Positions 40,401 to 53,537 of a DNA stretch of 64,000 nt are shown one piece after another; the first letter of the stretch is position 1; every line of letters starts with the position of its first letter. Position numbers and translations under genes: made by a program. The notes beneath the pieces are model-generated. The model was not told the origin of the DNA. It ran no database searches and worked only from the letters and a program-made list of their open reading frames with translations. Location: NCBI RefSeq assembly GCF_028769735.1, contig NC_088172.1, forward strand, positions 59,551,075 to 59,615,074, given 5' to 3'. This stretch comes from Zonotrichia leucophrys gambelii. Lineage: Eukaryota; Chordata; Aves; Passeriformes; Passerellidae.

Positions 40401-42767
40401 CTTCCTAAAGTGCCTGCTTAGCGTAAGGGGAATCAGAGACTTTGACCCTGTGACCTGGAAAAGTTCTTGTTATTTCAACAAGTTAGAATTCCCGCTATGT
40501 TTAAAATGAGATCAGCAAGGAGACTGCATTGATAAGAGTGTTTAGAAGATGATACAATTCAGAAATGTAATGTTTTGCCTGCTGCAAGACAAGAGAAAGA
40601 TGATGAATGAGCTGGAGTATGATAAGAAGAGAGAAATTGTCTCTTTGGTTTTGTTCCAGTGTGTTAAATTCAGTGTGCAGCTCTCTTCCTGGCAGTGCTG
40701 TGGAGTTCCTGCAGGATGTTAGGTGGGACTTGAGCAATGTATGTGTGAAATCAGGCTTAGCTGTGATGTTACTAATATTTTTACTCTTAACTTCCCAGCC
40801 AATGATGATTTTTTTTCTACACAAGCAATGTGATTTTATGTGTATTTAAAACATTTTCTCAGTTAAGTCACCATTAATATAGGCTGTTCTGTAGTAGATA
40901 TGTCAACTATTGAACAGTACACACTGGTTTTAGAGACAAAGGAAACATAATTAATGGAAAATAAGATATATTTAAAGAAGGTACTACTGCTGGAGTTTGG
41001 CTGTCATTATATGACTGAGCTGGCATTACAGTTACATGTTATTCAGAGTATCACAGCTATTAGTTTACCTTTGGTATAGTCATGCTTTTTTGAGGCTTTT
41101 TATTCAGTTACTATGTTGGTCTGGCTTTTCATTTGTAGAATATGATGAACAGTACCTAACATGGCTACAAGGGCAAAGACCCAGCAGCAATATTCATAAG
41201 AATATTATTGTTCATAGTAGCCTTATTGCAGCAGGAAATGAGAATTTAAAATACTTTTCTAAAAATTATTGTTGTTAGTCTAATATACCTGCTGTTAGAG
41301 GCTCAGTTTTAAAATTTGGTAATGATAATTCCTCAAGCAAGAGGCCTCTCTTGCTGCGTGAAATGTTATTGTATCTCATTGGCTGAGTTGGAAACTTAGT
41401 AAAATATGTTTCCCTCCATGGCCTGGGGAGGTTTCTGCTCAGTACCACAGCTGCACTCAAAAGCATTGCCAGTAGTGATGCCCTTGCTACAATAGTAACA
41501 ACCTTTAGAGCAATAGAATAAATGAAGGATGGAGAAGTCTCTTGGCTGGTTGGCTGTATTCTGGGAATTACTAAGAAAACAAGGTTAATTTAAATCTTAG
41601 TGCAGAGATGGTAATTTCCTCCAAATCATTTTTCCAGACCTGGATTTTTTTTTTCCCCAGCTCCTGCTTACGGCAAGGGTTAGCCTTATATCCTTTATGT
41701 TCCCTTAGATCCTTATAGTTAACCTTACACTTTTATCCTCAGTAAGAGGATGGACTGAGCTGTCAACCTTTAGACAATTTCTGGCCACTTGTATTGGTCA
41801 CTTGGGGGGCTGTACTGACACGTTTTGAATTCCATCTGCTTGTCTAAACAATAATTCAGTTACCTACTTATCTCATTTAGTCACATTCAAGAGACATAAA
41901 GGGAACAGGGGAAAAAATAATAAAAAGACCATACTTGCCAAATGTAAACATCTTCCAAATAGTAACATATATGTTTTGATTTAAATTTCTAATAACTGGA
42001 GAGAGTGTCAAAGGTGCAGCTAGACCTGAACTTGAAATGTGTGCTTTGTTTTTTTTTATGGTCACACAAACATTTGAGAACCAGGTTTTCTTGGCATGTG
42101 ACTTGCAGCTCTTTGCTTTCTGACGTGGGCGCTGCTCTTGCTGGGCTGTGCTGCAGTGGCCAGGCTGTGACAAAATGAGTCCTTGTATAGATGGGGCTTG
42201 CACAACTAAGAATATAGACATTTAAGTTAAAAAGTAAAGAATAGAGAATGGTTCCATGAAATCAGACAAATACTTAGAAAATCTTCCTTGTAAGATCAGG
42301 AAACAGTCTGTACATTATGTGTGCCTAAGAAGGAAAGAGAGATGCAAATGTCTTAGGAGGTTTTCCCATAAATTAATGTTTTCAGTCAAAGCAATAAGAA
42401 AGATTGACCATAATTTAGAAATTATTTGGGACAAGCTTTTTTGTTTCTCACTTTCTATACACTAGGTGTGCTATCAACAGCATTTTAGGCCAATATTATA
42501 CACAAGCCATTTTTTTTCTCTGAGGAAAAATGTAATGCAAATACTAGAAAACAGGACACAGCATATAATGTGGATAAGAAAACAATTAGCATGCGTTGTT
42601 GCTGCTGGGATTTCTGTATGTTTTTCTTAATGTAATTGCATGCATTTAATTTGCCATACAGTCTGACTTCAGCAACATCGTATAATTGTATGAAAAAAAT
42701 TCTAAAGGCATTACTTAAGTGCATCAAAATCCAATGAATTGTCCTTGATTTAGACACCATGGATACA

Positions 42768-42990
42768 GAATGTTTTAGGTCTGAAGGGGCTTGAAAGATC
42801 AGGAACACCTTTCAGAGGTTCATGTTGCTCAAAGCTCCACCTAACCTGTTCACTGCCAGTGAGGGCTGAACCCACAACTTCCCTGGGCAACCTGTTCCAA
42901 TGTCTCACCACTCTCAACACAAATCATTTCTTCCTTATATCCAGTCTAAATGTATGCTCTTCTAGTTTAAAATTGTTACCTCATCTTCAG
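42768..42990 (-). mobile_element. CR1 LINE 3' end, antisense
   Basis: Read antisense, the order matches a CR1 3' end: 'acagaatgttttaggtctga' and 'aggggcttgaaagatcagga' (terminal region), 'ttgctcaaagctccacctaa', 'cttccctgggcaacctgttc', 'caatgtctcaccactctcaa' and 'tccttatatccagtctaaat'. It is 5'-truncated on the high-coordinate side. It lies antisense to the TAB2 transcript. Confidence 0.9.
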
Positions 42991-43535
42991 GAGTTTTTGA
43001 CTGTGGCTGTGGGCAGTCATTGAGATTTGATTCTGGAATGCTTTCCTTAAAATGCTGTCATATCCCTTGATCTCTGATTCTGGCTTATGCTTGTAGGATA
43101 ATGGAACTTCTCAGCATTTTTAGAGGTACTTGTTTTAGTATCAGTATGAACCACCGAAGTAAGTCCTTCAAATACCAATCTAGTCATCAGCAAAACCACT
43201 GGAAGATTGGGTTACATAATGCAAGCTCTGAGATTTGTAATGCTGTTGTTGGCTTCTGTATTGAACTGCTGAAGTTCAGCTATTTGCCTGGATATAGAGG
43301 CTTTCCAGAGCTCCCTGCTGTGAACTGAATAACCCAAAATACATAGCAGAAACTGAACTACCTGGCAAGCTGCTAAAACGTGGCACAGCATGTTTATGTT
43401 CTCATGTGAATTTTAATGAAATATGGTAATATTGTCATTGGGAACATACAAGAAGGGCACAAAGTTCACTCTCAGACTTTGCAGTGTTGTGCAAACATGA
43501 CAAACAACAGGATAATTTTACATGCAACAACTGTA

Positions 43536-43559
43536 GGTCACTATAAAGGTCACTATAAA
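43536..43559. repeat. 12-bp tandem duplication
   Basis: GGTCACTATAAA is present twice, head to tail, without mismatch (43,536-43,547 and 43,548-43,559). Confidence 0.9.
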
Positions 43560-45189
43560 TTAGAACAAAATCATTATATATCATGCATGTAATTGTATTT
43601 CTTTAGCCTTTTGGATTCTCTGATCTCTCATTCTCTCCCTTGAATTGGCAATATAATAATGAAATTGAAGATTTTTTTTCATTAATAAATCTGAGTTATT
43701 GCAGTTTCAGGCCAGCTAGGTTTGCAGTGTTTCTCTGGTACAGACTTCTGAGTCACTGAAAGGGTGTAGTGTTAACTGCACTCTTACTTAGCTCTGAATT
43801 GAAGCAATGGCACTTCTTGCTGTTCTCTTTAGAATGAAAGCTAAGGTATGTGGAATTTCACTATGAAAACACCAGTGCTTTTATACTTCAGTATTTCAAT
43901 GCAGATTTGAGTCTCTTTGTGCTTGGTTAAATGTAATTTCAAGTTGTTTCTATCTAAATTTATTTCTCTAAGTCATATTTCTGTGTCCAAAAAAAAAGTT
44001 AATGTATGATTTAAAAATATGTATAATGTAATAGAGCTTTACATTGGGAAAACCAGAGATATTCCTGATCATGTGATCTTCAAAGAATAAAAAGCATCAT
44101 GTCCTTCCTATGTGCCCACTTCTATACACTGATGTCCCATGATGGCTCTTCAGTAGTAATTGTACATCTCTTACTGAAAGGTTTGGTATCTGGTGTGTGT
44201 GCTGTCTTGTTTTAGTTTTAAATTGGGAAATCACAATCAGAAACTATTGCTAAATGTGTAGGTTGCTAGGAGTCATGATTCTAGTTTCATGAGATGTCTA
44301 TTTCGTTTATGTGAAGATTTTTAAATATGAGCTTAGCAAGTGTAAGCTGAATCTTGCCTGGGTTCAGTGAAGCTATCATGGGACTGATGATTGTGGAGTT
44401 CAGCTTGGCAGCTCTGAGGCAGCCAGTCATGCTGGACTGGCTTCCAGTGGTGGAGCCAGAAGTCTGCAAGCTCTGCAGATCCAGGTCAGTTGGAATGTGG
44501 TTTCATACTATTGACAGGGTGTTTGGAGCCAAGGGGTTTTGAGATGGGCTGCTGTGTCCTTGGGATAGTCCCCTTTGGCCCGGAGTCAGCTATTGTAGAG
44601 CTTCCTGAAGCTACTCAACTTGTCATTCATATACATTTTATTGCTGCTGTTGGCACTGGATTACTGGTGAGTTCCCTGAACATCTACAGCTTTTTGGGGG
44701 CAGTTAGTTCAAGGATGATTTTGATCTGAACTAGTATAGGTACTGCATTCATAACATGTTCAGGAGCAGATGGAAAAGCCAGCAGAGCTATTGGGCATCA
44801 TCAGAAAGATACTGAGGACATGAGAAATGGTGTCATTCCCGAGTGGAGCCCTGGGAAGCCCTCCCCCTGAGAACCAAGGGCTACAGTCCCTGTATTTCAA
44901 GGAGCATATGTTAGTGTTAGAGAAGGTACTGAGAGGATGTTATTTTATTTTTAATCATGGCAACAGCTCTTGCCTTCCAAGGAGGCATTTAGCTGACAGA
45001 CTTACCAGTTTGGAGAGGTGAAGATTGTAGGAGGATTTATGAGTGAAGCTTGAAAATTAATCCAGGTGGTGAGTGCAGAGCTGTTACAAAATCCTGCAGC
45101 TTGGAACTGTACCACTCACTCAGGACCTGTAGGACAAGAGGTTTGAAAAAAGTCTAAGGAAGATCTTTTAGTTGATTTTGAATTGTTAT

Positions 45190-45325
45190 TTCAAAATGCA
45201 CAGAGAGTAGTAAACTTCTGGAATTCTCTGCCATAATGTATTGGAGAAGGAGATAATTTGTGTAGGTTAAGAAAAGGAATTTGATTAATACATCATCAGC
45301 AGGTCTATGGAGAGAATAGGCAGGG
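45190..45325 (+). mobile_element. Possible ancient CR1/L3-like fragment
   Basis: 'gtagtaaacttctggaattc' and 'tctgccataatgtattggag', followed by 'agaaaaggaatttgattaat' and 'aggtctatggag', resemble the 3' region of old CR1/L3-type LINEs, where a 'ctggaa(c/t)tc-ctgcca' block is followed by 'aaaaaggattgga'. The match is from memory and weak. Random similarity is possible. Confidence 0.4.
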
Positions 45326-46904
45326 CACTGCTCTCAAGTTTCCTCAGTCACACAGTTGTACGTGTACATACAGAGAGAATGAGAGGAATGTGCTCAAAAA
45401 AGGCTTAGGCTTACATGTTCTTCCTGAATATTGCTTTTTGTTGCCACTCTTGCAAACAACACTGAGCTAAAATGACCCCTTTTTGACTCAGCAGGATATT
45501 TATGTTCTTACCTTAGTGCACTTGTGATCAGAGAATCTGTGAGAGATTATAGCATCTCGTTAGGTTTCAACTGCTTGTTCCAAATCATTGCTTCATTTTA
45601 GGAAGTCCTTGTATCTTTTTGTCAGTCATAAATCAAAAGCAGATTTTAAAGGAGATATAGTCAAGTGAATTAAAGAAAAAAATGTTTAATCATGTTTCTT
45701 TGTAGAGTGTCACTGTTTTCAGTTACTTTTCCGAGATATTTTAATGAGGGCTGCCTCTTAAAGAGCTTTTCCTACCTCTTTTTCTGATTGGCATTTTTAT
45801 TGTCATAAGTTATTTTCTCTTCCTTCAACTCTTAGAACAGTTGTGCTGGAAATAGTGCATACTCTTCCAAATAGCTACACCTGCTTTTGACTCCAGAGAG
45901 TTCATAGAGGATTAATTTTTATGAAAACTTTACACTGCAGCAACATAGAAATTAAGTATGCAGAAGGAAAATAAAATACTTGACAGCTTTCTCGTATTGT
46001 CAATCTGTGGAAGAAACCTGATACAATCACAGGTGGGGATGTGACAATTAATACTTGCTACTTGACCTTCCTGTGAATTAATAATGGGTTCTTCATTCAT
46101 TGGGAAACTGACAAACAGAAGCAATGTACACATTTGCATAATAAAAAAGGGAATAAATCTCCTAAAGGTAGAGAACTTTGATTATCTAGGTAAAACTGAC
46201 ATGAAGAATATTAGGACTGGAATCATAATACAGGCAGAATTTAGAGTTACTGTGGAGTTCATTAATATAATTTTTAAAAATACCCTGACTAGATGATGCA
46301 ATGCAATTTTAGTTTTGTGTATTTCATTTCCATATGACATCCTACAATTGCCATGAAACGGGTTTTACAAGACTCATACAAAACATATGATTGCTTCTGA
46401 GGTGAAGGAAATGGTTCATAAGGATAGATTTAAAACATTTTTGGACTTTAATTCTGATTTGCATCAAGTACTTTATTTAAGATACACATGTAATTCAGAA
46501 TTTGTAATGTAATTCTGATTTTGTTATCTTCACGTATATTTCCAGTATAACTTATTGGGTAGTGATGTAGAGCTTTTAGGGGTCTTGTGAGAACTGTGTG
46601 GACAGGAGAGCACATGAGAAGTGTTGCTCTTAAATGGTTGGGTGTGCCTTGGTGAATAAGTGTAGGAAGAATTGAAAATGCCTTCTCAGCTATCTTAGAG
46701 GTGTTTTGCTTTCCTCACCTTTAGTTCATCTCCAGTAAAAAGGAATTAAACCCTTTTTACAAATGTCTAAGCTTTCAGATGTGAATTTCTGTTGCTAACA
46801 TACTGTGCAAAGATTACAGGTCTGATTTTAAGCTGCCAACTCCTAACGGTGCTTAAGGCAAGCTCAACTGTTGTGATAGGTTTTTCTCTAACAAAACCAT
46901 ATTC

Positions 46905-46929
46905 CTGAGGAAGTATTTTACTTCCTCAG
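46905..46929. repeat. Perfect 11-bp inverted repeat with 3-nt loop
   Basis: Arm CTGAGGAAGTA (46,905-46,915) is followed by TTT and then the exact reverse complement TACTTCCTCAG (46,919-46,929). The transcript could fold into a tight hairpin. It is too short for a microRNA precursor on its own. Confidence 0.9.
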
Positions 46930-47467
46930 TGATCTCAGAAACTTCATTTTAATGTGCTTCTTACGTATGAGATTTGCCAGCATATTGCTGAGCTGTGAAA
47001 GGGTCAGCTATGCTTTGATAGAATTGACAGAATGACCTGCGGTAAAGGAAGGTGGCTTTGTTTTTAATTAATTCTCTTAAGGAAAAGGGGAAAAAAATCC
47101 ATTAGGTGAAATCCATTAGTAGGATCCCTTAATGTGTGCATTAGCATTACTGAACTAGCAAGAATTAAAAATTCACTGTCAAACAAAACCAAAGCCCTTT
47201 TTTATTTGCTCAACATGAAAAACTTACAACCCAACTAATTTACCTTGAAAAAGAAATTGTGTGACTGCTCATAGTTTCCAAAGAATACCTGACAGATTAA
47301 ACCTCTTTAAATGTTTCATGTGTGCACTTTTGCTGTGGGACCCATTAAAGTACATTGTTATTCCGGCCAGGAGTTTTAAAGACATTATGAAATGTGTTAA
47401 ATAAAATTTATTTCTGGAAATTACTCTTTGTAATGAATTTGGAGGAAGAAAAAATACCAAGTTGTGT

Positions 47468-47505
47468 TTCCAGGTAGGAATTGCTTCCAGGTAGGAATTG
47501 CTTCC
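47468..47505. repeat. 17-bp tandem repeat, 2.2 copies
   Basis: The unit TTCCAGGTAGGAATTGC is present twice exactly (47,468-47,484 and 47,485-47,501), followed by TTCC of a third copy. It is a short intronic minisatellite, probably from slippage. Confidence 0.9.
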
Positions 47506-50500
47506 TGGTATGGTCACTTAAAATTAATTTTCCATAAGACCAGATTACTTCTTTGAACTGTTCCAGAGTTTGCCATTTTCCTCTGACCTTGCTCATCATT
47601 AATTATTTGATAGAAGTCTTTTGGTTTGATATAATTCAGTAATGTGCTTGGGGAAAACTCTTAGTGATGCTTATTTGCAATTATGGGGGTTTTCTTTCAA
47701 TTTTGAGATCATGCAATGAAATCAGGTTTATGTCCTTTCTGTTCTTGTTTGGATACAGAACAGTGTAGAGTACAAATGTGGCAAACAGTTCCAAGGAAGT
47801 TTCACTGTATAGTAAGTTGAGGATGAGATGGGAAACTAACTGTGATAGGTAAATTTATTCATTCTTTATTTATTTAAGAGATGGATGGCAATGAGTGAAG
47901 TATAACATCTGGATTTGATAATACTCTTCTTTAAGCAGAGATACTGGTGAAAAACTGTTGAAATGGCTCAAATTGGCCATGGAAAAGCTGAATAATATAT
48001 TAGAACAATTAAATTATACTAGGAATATTTAATAAACCTGTTTCCATCATGCAGTTCTCACACTTTTTTTTAAAATATGCATTTAAAGTGTTAGTGATGT
48101 TAGTGTAAGCTTTTAGATTTTGTTCTGTCACTTCTTAATCTCTTTTGCAGAAAGAATATGGGGCTCTGGGGTAGAATGTTCTTGTTTCTATATTTTTGCC
48201 CTTACGAAATTACTCTAAATTTTAATTTTAAGAAAACAAGTTTGTGTTCAGGCTGCCTGATATTTGGCTCCATGTAGGCTTTCAGAAAAAGTCTATTAGG
48301 GCTAAATGGGGACGAAAGAATTTAATTGTTCCTTTAATTGCTGTTTAATTTCTAATTTTTTGTATTGTAGTTTCTCAGAGAACCAGACAATTTTGGTTTT
48401 GTTTTTCTTGGGTTTTTCTTTTTTCCTGTCTGCAAGATGTCATTGACAGAGTTAAAAGTGTGCTGTCCTGCATGTAGCTTGGAACCAATTTCTGTAAGGA
48501 AAGTTGGCCTTACATGCAGTGGTAACTCCTTAATTTCTCCCCCCTCTCCATTTGCTAGGCACACATACAGTGAAAATTTCTAGTCTCATGTTTAACAAGA
48601 GTGTTAGGTTATAAGTAAGGAAGAAAAGGAAGATTAGGTGTGGAAACAGGAATGTAAGAGGTTGGAGAGGGAGGTTGGAAGAGAACAATATGGCATTTAT
48701 CGTCTAATGACTTTTTTTTTTCTAAGCAATAGGGATACAGAAACATACTTCTAATTTTAAGGGCAGTGTTAACACAGAAGTAGGTACAAACTGGCAATAA
48801 GCTTGCAATGCTTGTTACTGTCAAAGGAATGGAGATCCTGCTTAGAAGGGGTCTTCTGTGGATAGAGATTCATATATTTATAATGTGATTGCCCATCTTG
48901 TAGACTGGAGAGGAAATTATATTTTAAAAAAAAAAGCTGAAAGAAATGCTAGCAATATTAATATCAGCTATACTTTGTCGTTCAAGCAATCCAGTGTCAA
49001 GAATCCCTGAATGGAAAGTGAACTAAGGTTAGTCTTTAGCTGAATTATTGGAGTGAAACATCAGAAACGTCAGGCTGAAAAAAGGACCCGTAGAAGTTTT
49101 GTAATATTTGTTGGCTTGGTGCCTGGATAGGTGTTTGGCTAAGATAACAGAAAAAATATAGCTAAATATATGGGGGAAGGTAGAAGGTATGGCTCAAAAA
49201 AGCATGGACTGAGGAGGGGTGAAGATCATTTTACTTTTTGGAATTACCCAATGCACAGATACACAGGCTGTGTGTCTTAGTCCTGATGAAGGAGCCTTAG
49301 ACAAGTATAGAGGGATTAGGTGGTTTATTTGGGGGTTTTTGTTGGGTTTTGGGATTTTTTCCGTCACCTTTTTAATTGCTTGTGTGTTTCTGCTGTTGGT
49401 TTAGCAACCTGTACCAGGCTTGCATTGCAACTTGCTGCATCTGATTTCCTGTCATTACAGCAGTCTTTTATGCACATTGTCTGTATCCTACACCATAAAT
49501 GCTACAAGAAAATGGTCTCTTGTTTCTGCATTCACTCTCTTAAGAAATATTTACAGCCTGATTTCTAAAATAAGCTTTTAGATAGATTACAGCATTTTAG
49601 CCAAGTGAGTAAAGCACAGATCAGATGTGATCAGATTAAAACCACAGAAAAACATGAGGAATTTACTTACTAGATGTAGCTGAACTAACAAGGGAGATAT
49701 AAAGGCTGCATTGATTTGAGTTTGGCGAAGGTGAAGGGCATGCTGGTTACTGTGGCAGTGTTCTGCATATTTCCAAAAGCTGTTCTCTTGAACACACAAA
49801 GGCTGTTTCCCGAATGGGAGCTAACCATAAATGGGACTTCAGTCATAATGAGGGCATCATAACTCCAACTGGAACTATTAAATACAGCAGTTATGTTAAA
49901 ATCTGCACAATTATCTTTGAGATTTTTTGTGACATGGACTGCATGTGAAGTTGCAGTAGGAAAAAATTTGTAATGAACAAGAAGTGCAGATAACATTCTA
50001 GTCTGTTCAGATTTTATCAGGTTTAATTATTTCATAAGATCCGTGTTGGCAGAATCTACTCTGAAGAGCACTTGCTTTATAAGTATTTTGTGGAAAGTCA
50101 ATGTGATATACTAAGTTAAGGTTTGTATTGAAGAATTGTCTGTGGTATGTTAAACATGTGCTCTGTCAGAAGAAAGGAGACTTGAAAAATTATGTATTTA
50201 GCTCGCACTGGTTCAGCACTCTAACAGCCTAGTATTTGGCATCTGAATTATATTTCACATTAAGTTGTCTTTGAATATTTTCATAAACAAAAGAGGCAGT
50301 GTATTTTGTCTCATACTCATGGTTCTGAGTAGTCTTTGGGAGATGACACATTGTTTACTTTGGTTTCAATAGTTTTTACAGAATAAAGCTTCAACAGGAG
50401 CTCCATCATGATACAATTGCCAGGCCTTTTAAGTTGTCTGGGGATCATGCCAATCCTCTTTGAAAAAGAACACAGCTAATTAATTCTTCCGGTTACTTAG

Positions 50501-53449
50501 GATTTCTGGCATAAATGAGCACTGGGATCTCTGTCTCTCTTCAACATTATAAACTCACATTGAAGGGGTTGTTTTGAGGGGTTTTTTATAGCTAGAAGCA
50601 GTATGTAAAACTATTAGTAAATGGGCATTACTACAAGAACAACTTTCTATTTTACTGCACACCAGTATTTAGAAGTGTTCCTTTGTAATTAAACTCTGAT
50701 ATTAATGATTTTAGGAAGAATTATTTATCTGAGTCACCCTTGTTGAATTTTCCTTCTTCCAATAATTAATTTCTTGAATAGATTTTTCTGATTACTTCTG
50801 TAATGCTGTATTGCCTTGATTTTTATCAGAGTCTCTGAATGAAGCAAAAATGTTGCTGCCAGCAGTTTCCTTTGCCTCCTGTTGATACCTTTTTCTTCTA
50901 CAGTCTTAATTACTGGCAGTCTTGGCTATTCACTCATGCATTCATGCCTTTTATTTTCCACTTGCATATGTAACTTTCTAACAATATTCTGACAATATTT
51001 CTAACACTATTCTGGATGATCCTGAGTTCCATGGCTGACGACAGTGGGGTTGTTCCTTAGGCTTTCATCTGTCAAAGTAACTTTCAGTTCCTTTAAGTTT
51101 GACCCTGGAGATGCGTCCTGAGTCCTTTTTGTCATTTCTTGCAACATCAAGAACTGGGAAAAAACCTTTTCATCTGTCTTTACTAGAGAGGCCTCAAAAG
51201 ACATCATGACCTTTCACTTCAGCCTTCCTTAAGGTTAATTTGAGTTTATTAATAATCTTTTGATATCTTTGAGCTCTTTAGTAGGTTTTTCTTCTTGAAG
51301 TGATGATTGGAATGACACCTTCATATTCATAAGATACAATTTAACATATGTTAAATTGTCAGTGAAGCCATATCAGTTGCCTATTGTAATTGAAAACTAA
51401 GGGGAAAAAACTCCTTTCTTTTTGTGTTGGAGTGTATTTCTCTGAGTTAAAATAGTGGGGACAGAGCCTCTTTGCTTCACTTCCTCCCATATTACAGTAA
51501 AAATGTTTTGCTGTGTTGAGACATTTGATGCACACGTGCAAAACTTTATCAGCAAATTTAGTAGTGATACTGCTTGCAGGCATCTGCTTGGTGCTAAGCC
51601 ACCAAAATTTAAAAGTACTGTAGAAAAAAATAAAAATAAGCTATCTCCCAAGTTCTGCATGCTACCAACAAATAATTGAACTTTAAAAACACTGAATGAT
51701 GACCCATAAATCATTTTACACCTCATGAAGATGCAGACAAGTTTTTCTGTAGCACTTTTGAAGTTTAAGGTAATTGCTACAATACTTTGCTGCTTTGGAG
51801 TAATAAATGGGAACTGTGGTCATTGTGTGTTTTATTAAGACTTCAGGCATTGAAAAATGAGTTAGAACACAAAATACTTTACTGAAATGAAGCACTGGGG
51901 TGACAATGTGGAGCATTTGTTTTAAGTACTGGGTTTTTTTATTTATTCTCTGTGTTTTTTTGAAAAGACTACATGGATGAATCTCCTTCAACAGAGCTTT
52001 TGCTGTGGTAGCTGTGCAGGTGCTTTTCTGTTGGTAAAATTTAAATGAAAAGTAAATACAAAATTTTTGTGCTGTCCAGGGAACTTGAGATGGAGGTCAT
52101 AGAATTTGCTATTCTAGGCTAGAGAAATTGGAAAAAAATTAAGCTATCTTAGGAGGATTGAGAGGAATTAAAAATTTAGCAGGAAGTTTAATGAACTGCT
52201 CTGTAGAAGAGGGGTGGAAAAGTGGCATTTGACACTGAACTAGGGTAAACCAGTTTTCATGTTAATAGAATTTTCTGGTTTTGTGGATTTGCTCTGGTCT
52301 TGTTGGGTTTGAAGTTTAATTAGAGAAGTATTGCAATACAGTTTTTGATAAACAATATAATTGTTTAGCTGTTTCATTTGAAGAGTGTGTTCCTTCTTTC
52401 TTTAAAGAAGGTGCAAGATCAGTAGTCTTGTCGCTGCTTAAATTAGTCTAGCACTGTAAACTGTTGAAGAAGTAACACACATGTACTTCTAGTGAGATAT
52501 GGACTAAGCAACTTGTTAAATTGCTCTACTGCTGCCACAGAGAAAGTGAATAAAATTCATGGAGATGCTTGAATAAGATTTACTAATGTAACAGGCGAAT
52601 GTTCATTGGAGTTGACTATGCCAGGGTTTCTATGAACCATATTTGTTTATAATACTAGTTTATATGAAGAAGATACCATTCCATTGCTTAACACATAGGT
52701 GCATTCTTTGAAGATTTGTTGGTAGAAATTCTTCTTGGTAAATGCCTGTAGGTATCATATGGTCTGGACAGATCATTTGTGTGAATGTGTTGATTGGTGA
52801 TTGTGCAATTGTCTTATTCATAGCTTTCATAATTTCCTTCAAAGCAGGAACAGAATTAGCTGAAGAAGCCTGCAGTGTTATTTCCTTCTAGTAATAATTT
52901 CAGAATATTCTGAAGTATGTTGGGTGAAAACCAAGTAGACAATTGCTAGTAATTTCTGAAACTTAGAGACATTGAACTTCTATCCACAATATCCTGACAG
53001 TAAACAAAAACAATGGTGGTAAAGGTAAAAATGCAGGTACATTCAAAAGTCAAGTGAACACTGTTTTCCAGTATTTGGTGTGGACTACTTTGTGTTCAAT
53101 TGTGTTTGAAATAACTAAAAACGCTGTTTTTAAACCAAATAATTCTAATACTTTGGTAAATCAAGGTTTGTTTTTTTTTTCTTAATTTATTTAATAATAT
53201 CAGTATAAAACCAAAGATAGAAGGGAACTGACTGTCAGATGTGTCTATAAAAGGGCAATTTTCAAGATTATGAATGTGTGAAGGACAATTACTTAGAGTT
53301 ATCACATGGGAAAACATCAAAATAAAGTACAGACTTTGGCTGCATAATTAAAAAGGGATTTTATATGCGTCTTTCAGTTTGTGGGGTGTTCTTTTGTTAC
53401 ATCAGAAGTGCCTGCTTTTGGTGTCTCAAGGCTTTCCTTTCTCTTGCAG

Positions 53450-53537
53450 AAAATGCTGGGACAGAAGAGATGAGTACTCCCTTTACTAAGGCCTAAAACT
53501 GCCTGTTGAAAAACAATCCTGACCAGGCAAGATACGA
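53450..53537 (+). other. TAB2: TAB2 exon 2, 5' UTR part
   Basis: The exon opens after a clean acceptor (polypyrimidine tract then GCAG, ending at 53,449). The 88-nt leader before the start codon contains two short upstream ORFs (53,453-53,473 and 53,470-53,496). Both terminate before the TAB2 start codon, so ribosomes must reinitiate or leak past them. Confidence 0.8.
53453..53496 (+). promoter_or_regulatory. Two overlapping upstream ORFs in TAB2 leader
   Basis: uORF1 is ATG at 53,453 with six codons and TGA at 53,471-53,473. uORF2 is ATG at 53,470 with eight codons and TAA at 53,494-53,496. They overlap in an ATGA start/stop arrangement. The TAB2 start codon follows 41 nt after the second stop and has C at -3 and G at +4, a weak to moderate context. 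Together these features would limit translation. Their use is inferred. Confidence 0.7.

Larger units (their letters stand above)
13091..53449 (+). other. TAB2: TAB2 intron 1 (about 40 kb)
   Basis: The intron runs from the GTAAGG donor at 13,091 to the acceptor TTTCCTTTCTCTTGCAG ending at 53,449. It is AT-rich with dense stop codons. Its contents that I can name are CR1 fragments near 30.9, 37.2, 42.8 and (weakly) 45.2 kb; poly-T runs at 19,739-19,752 and 27,713-27,728; tandem duplications at 43,536 and 47,468; and a perfect hairpin at 46,905. More GC-rich blocks with open frames on both strands (about 20,450-21,450, 31,870-32,130, 44,340-45,020 and 49,690-50,000) have no recognisable coding content. 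Further non-coding 5' UTR exons could be hidden here and would need transcript data. Confidence 0.75.

Noticed and set aside
51007..51207. Minus-strand open frame (66 codons) with a vaguely LINE-like sequence
   Set aside because: I could not match it to a defined LINE domain, and the length is within chance expectation.
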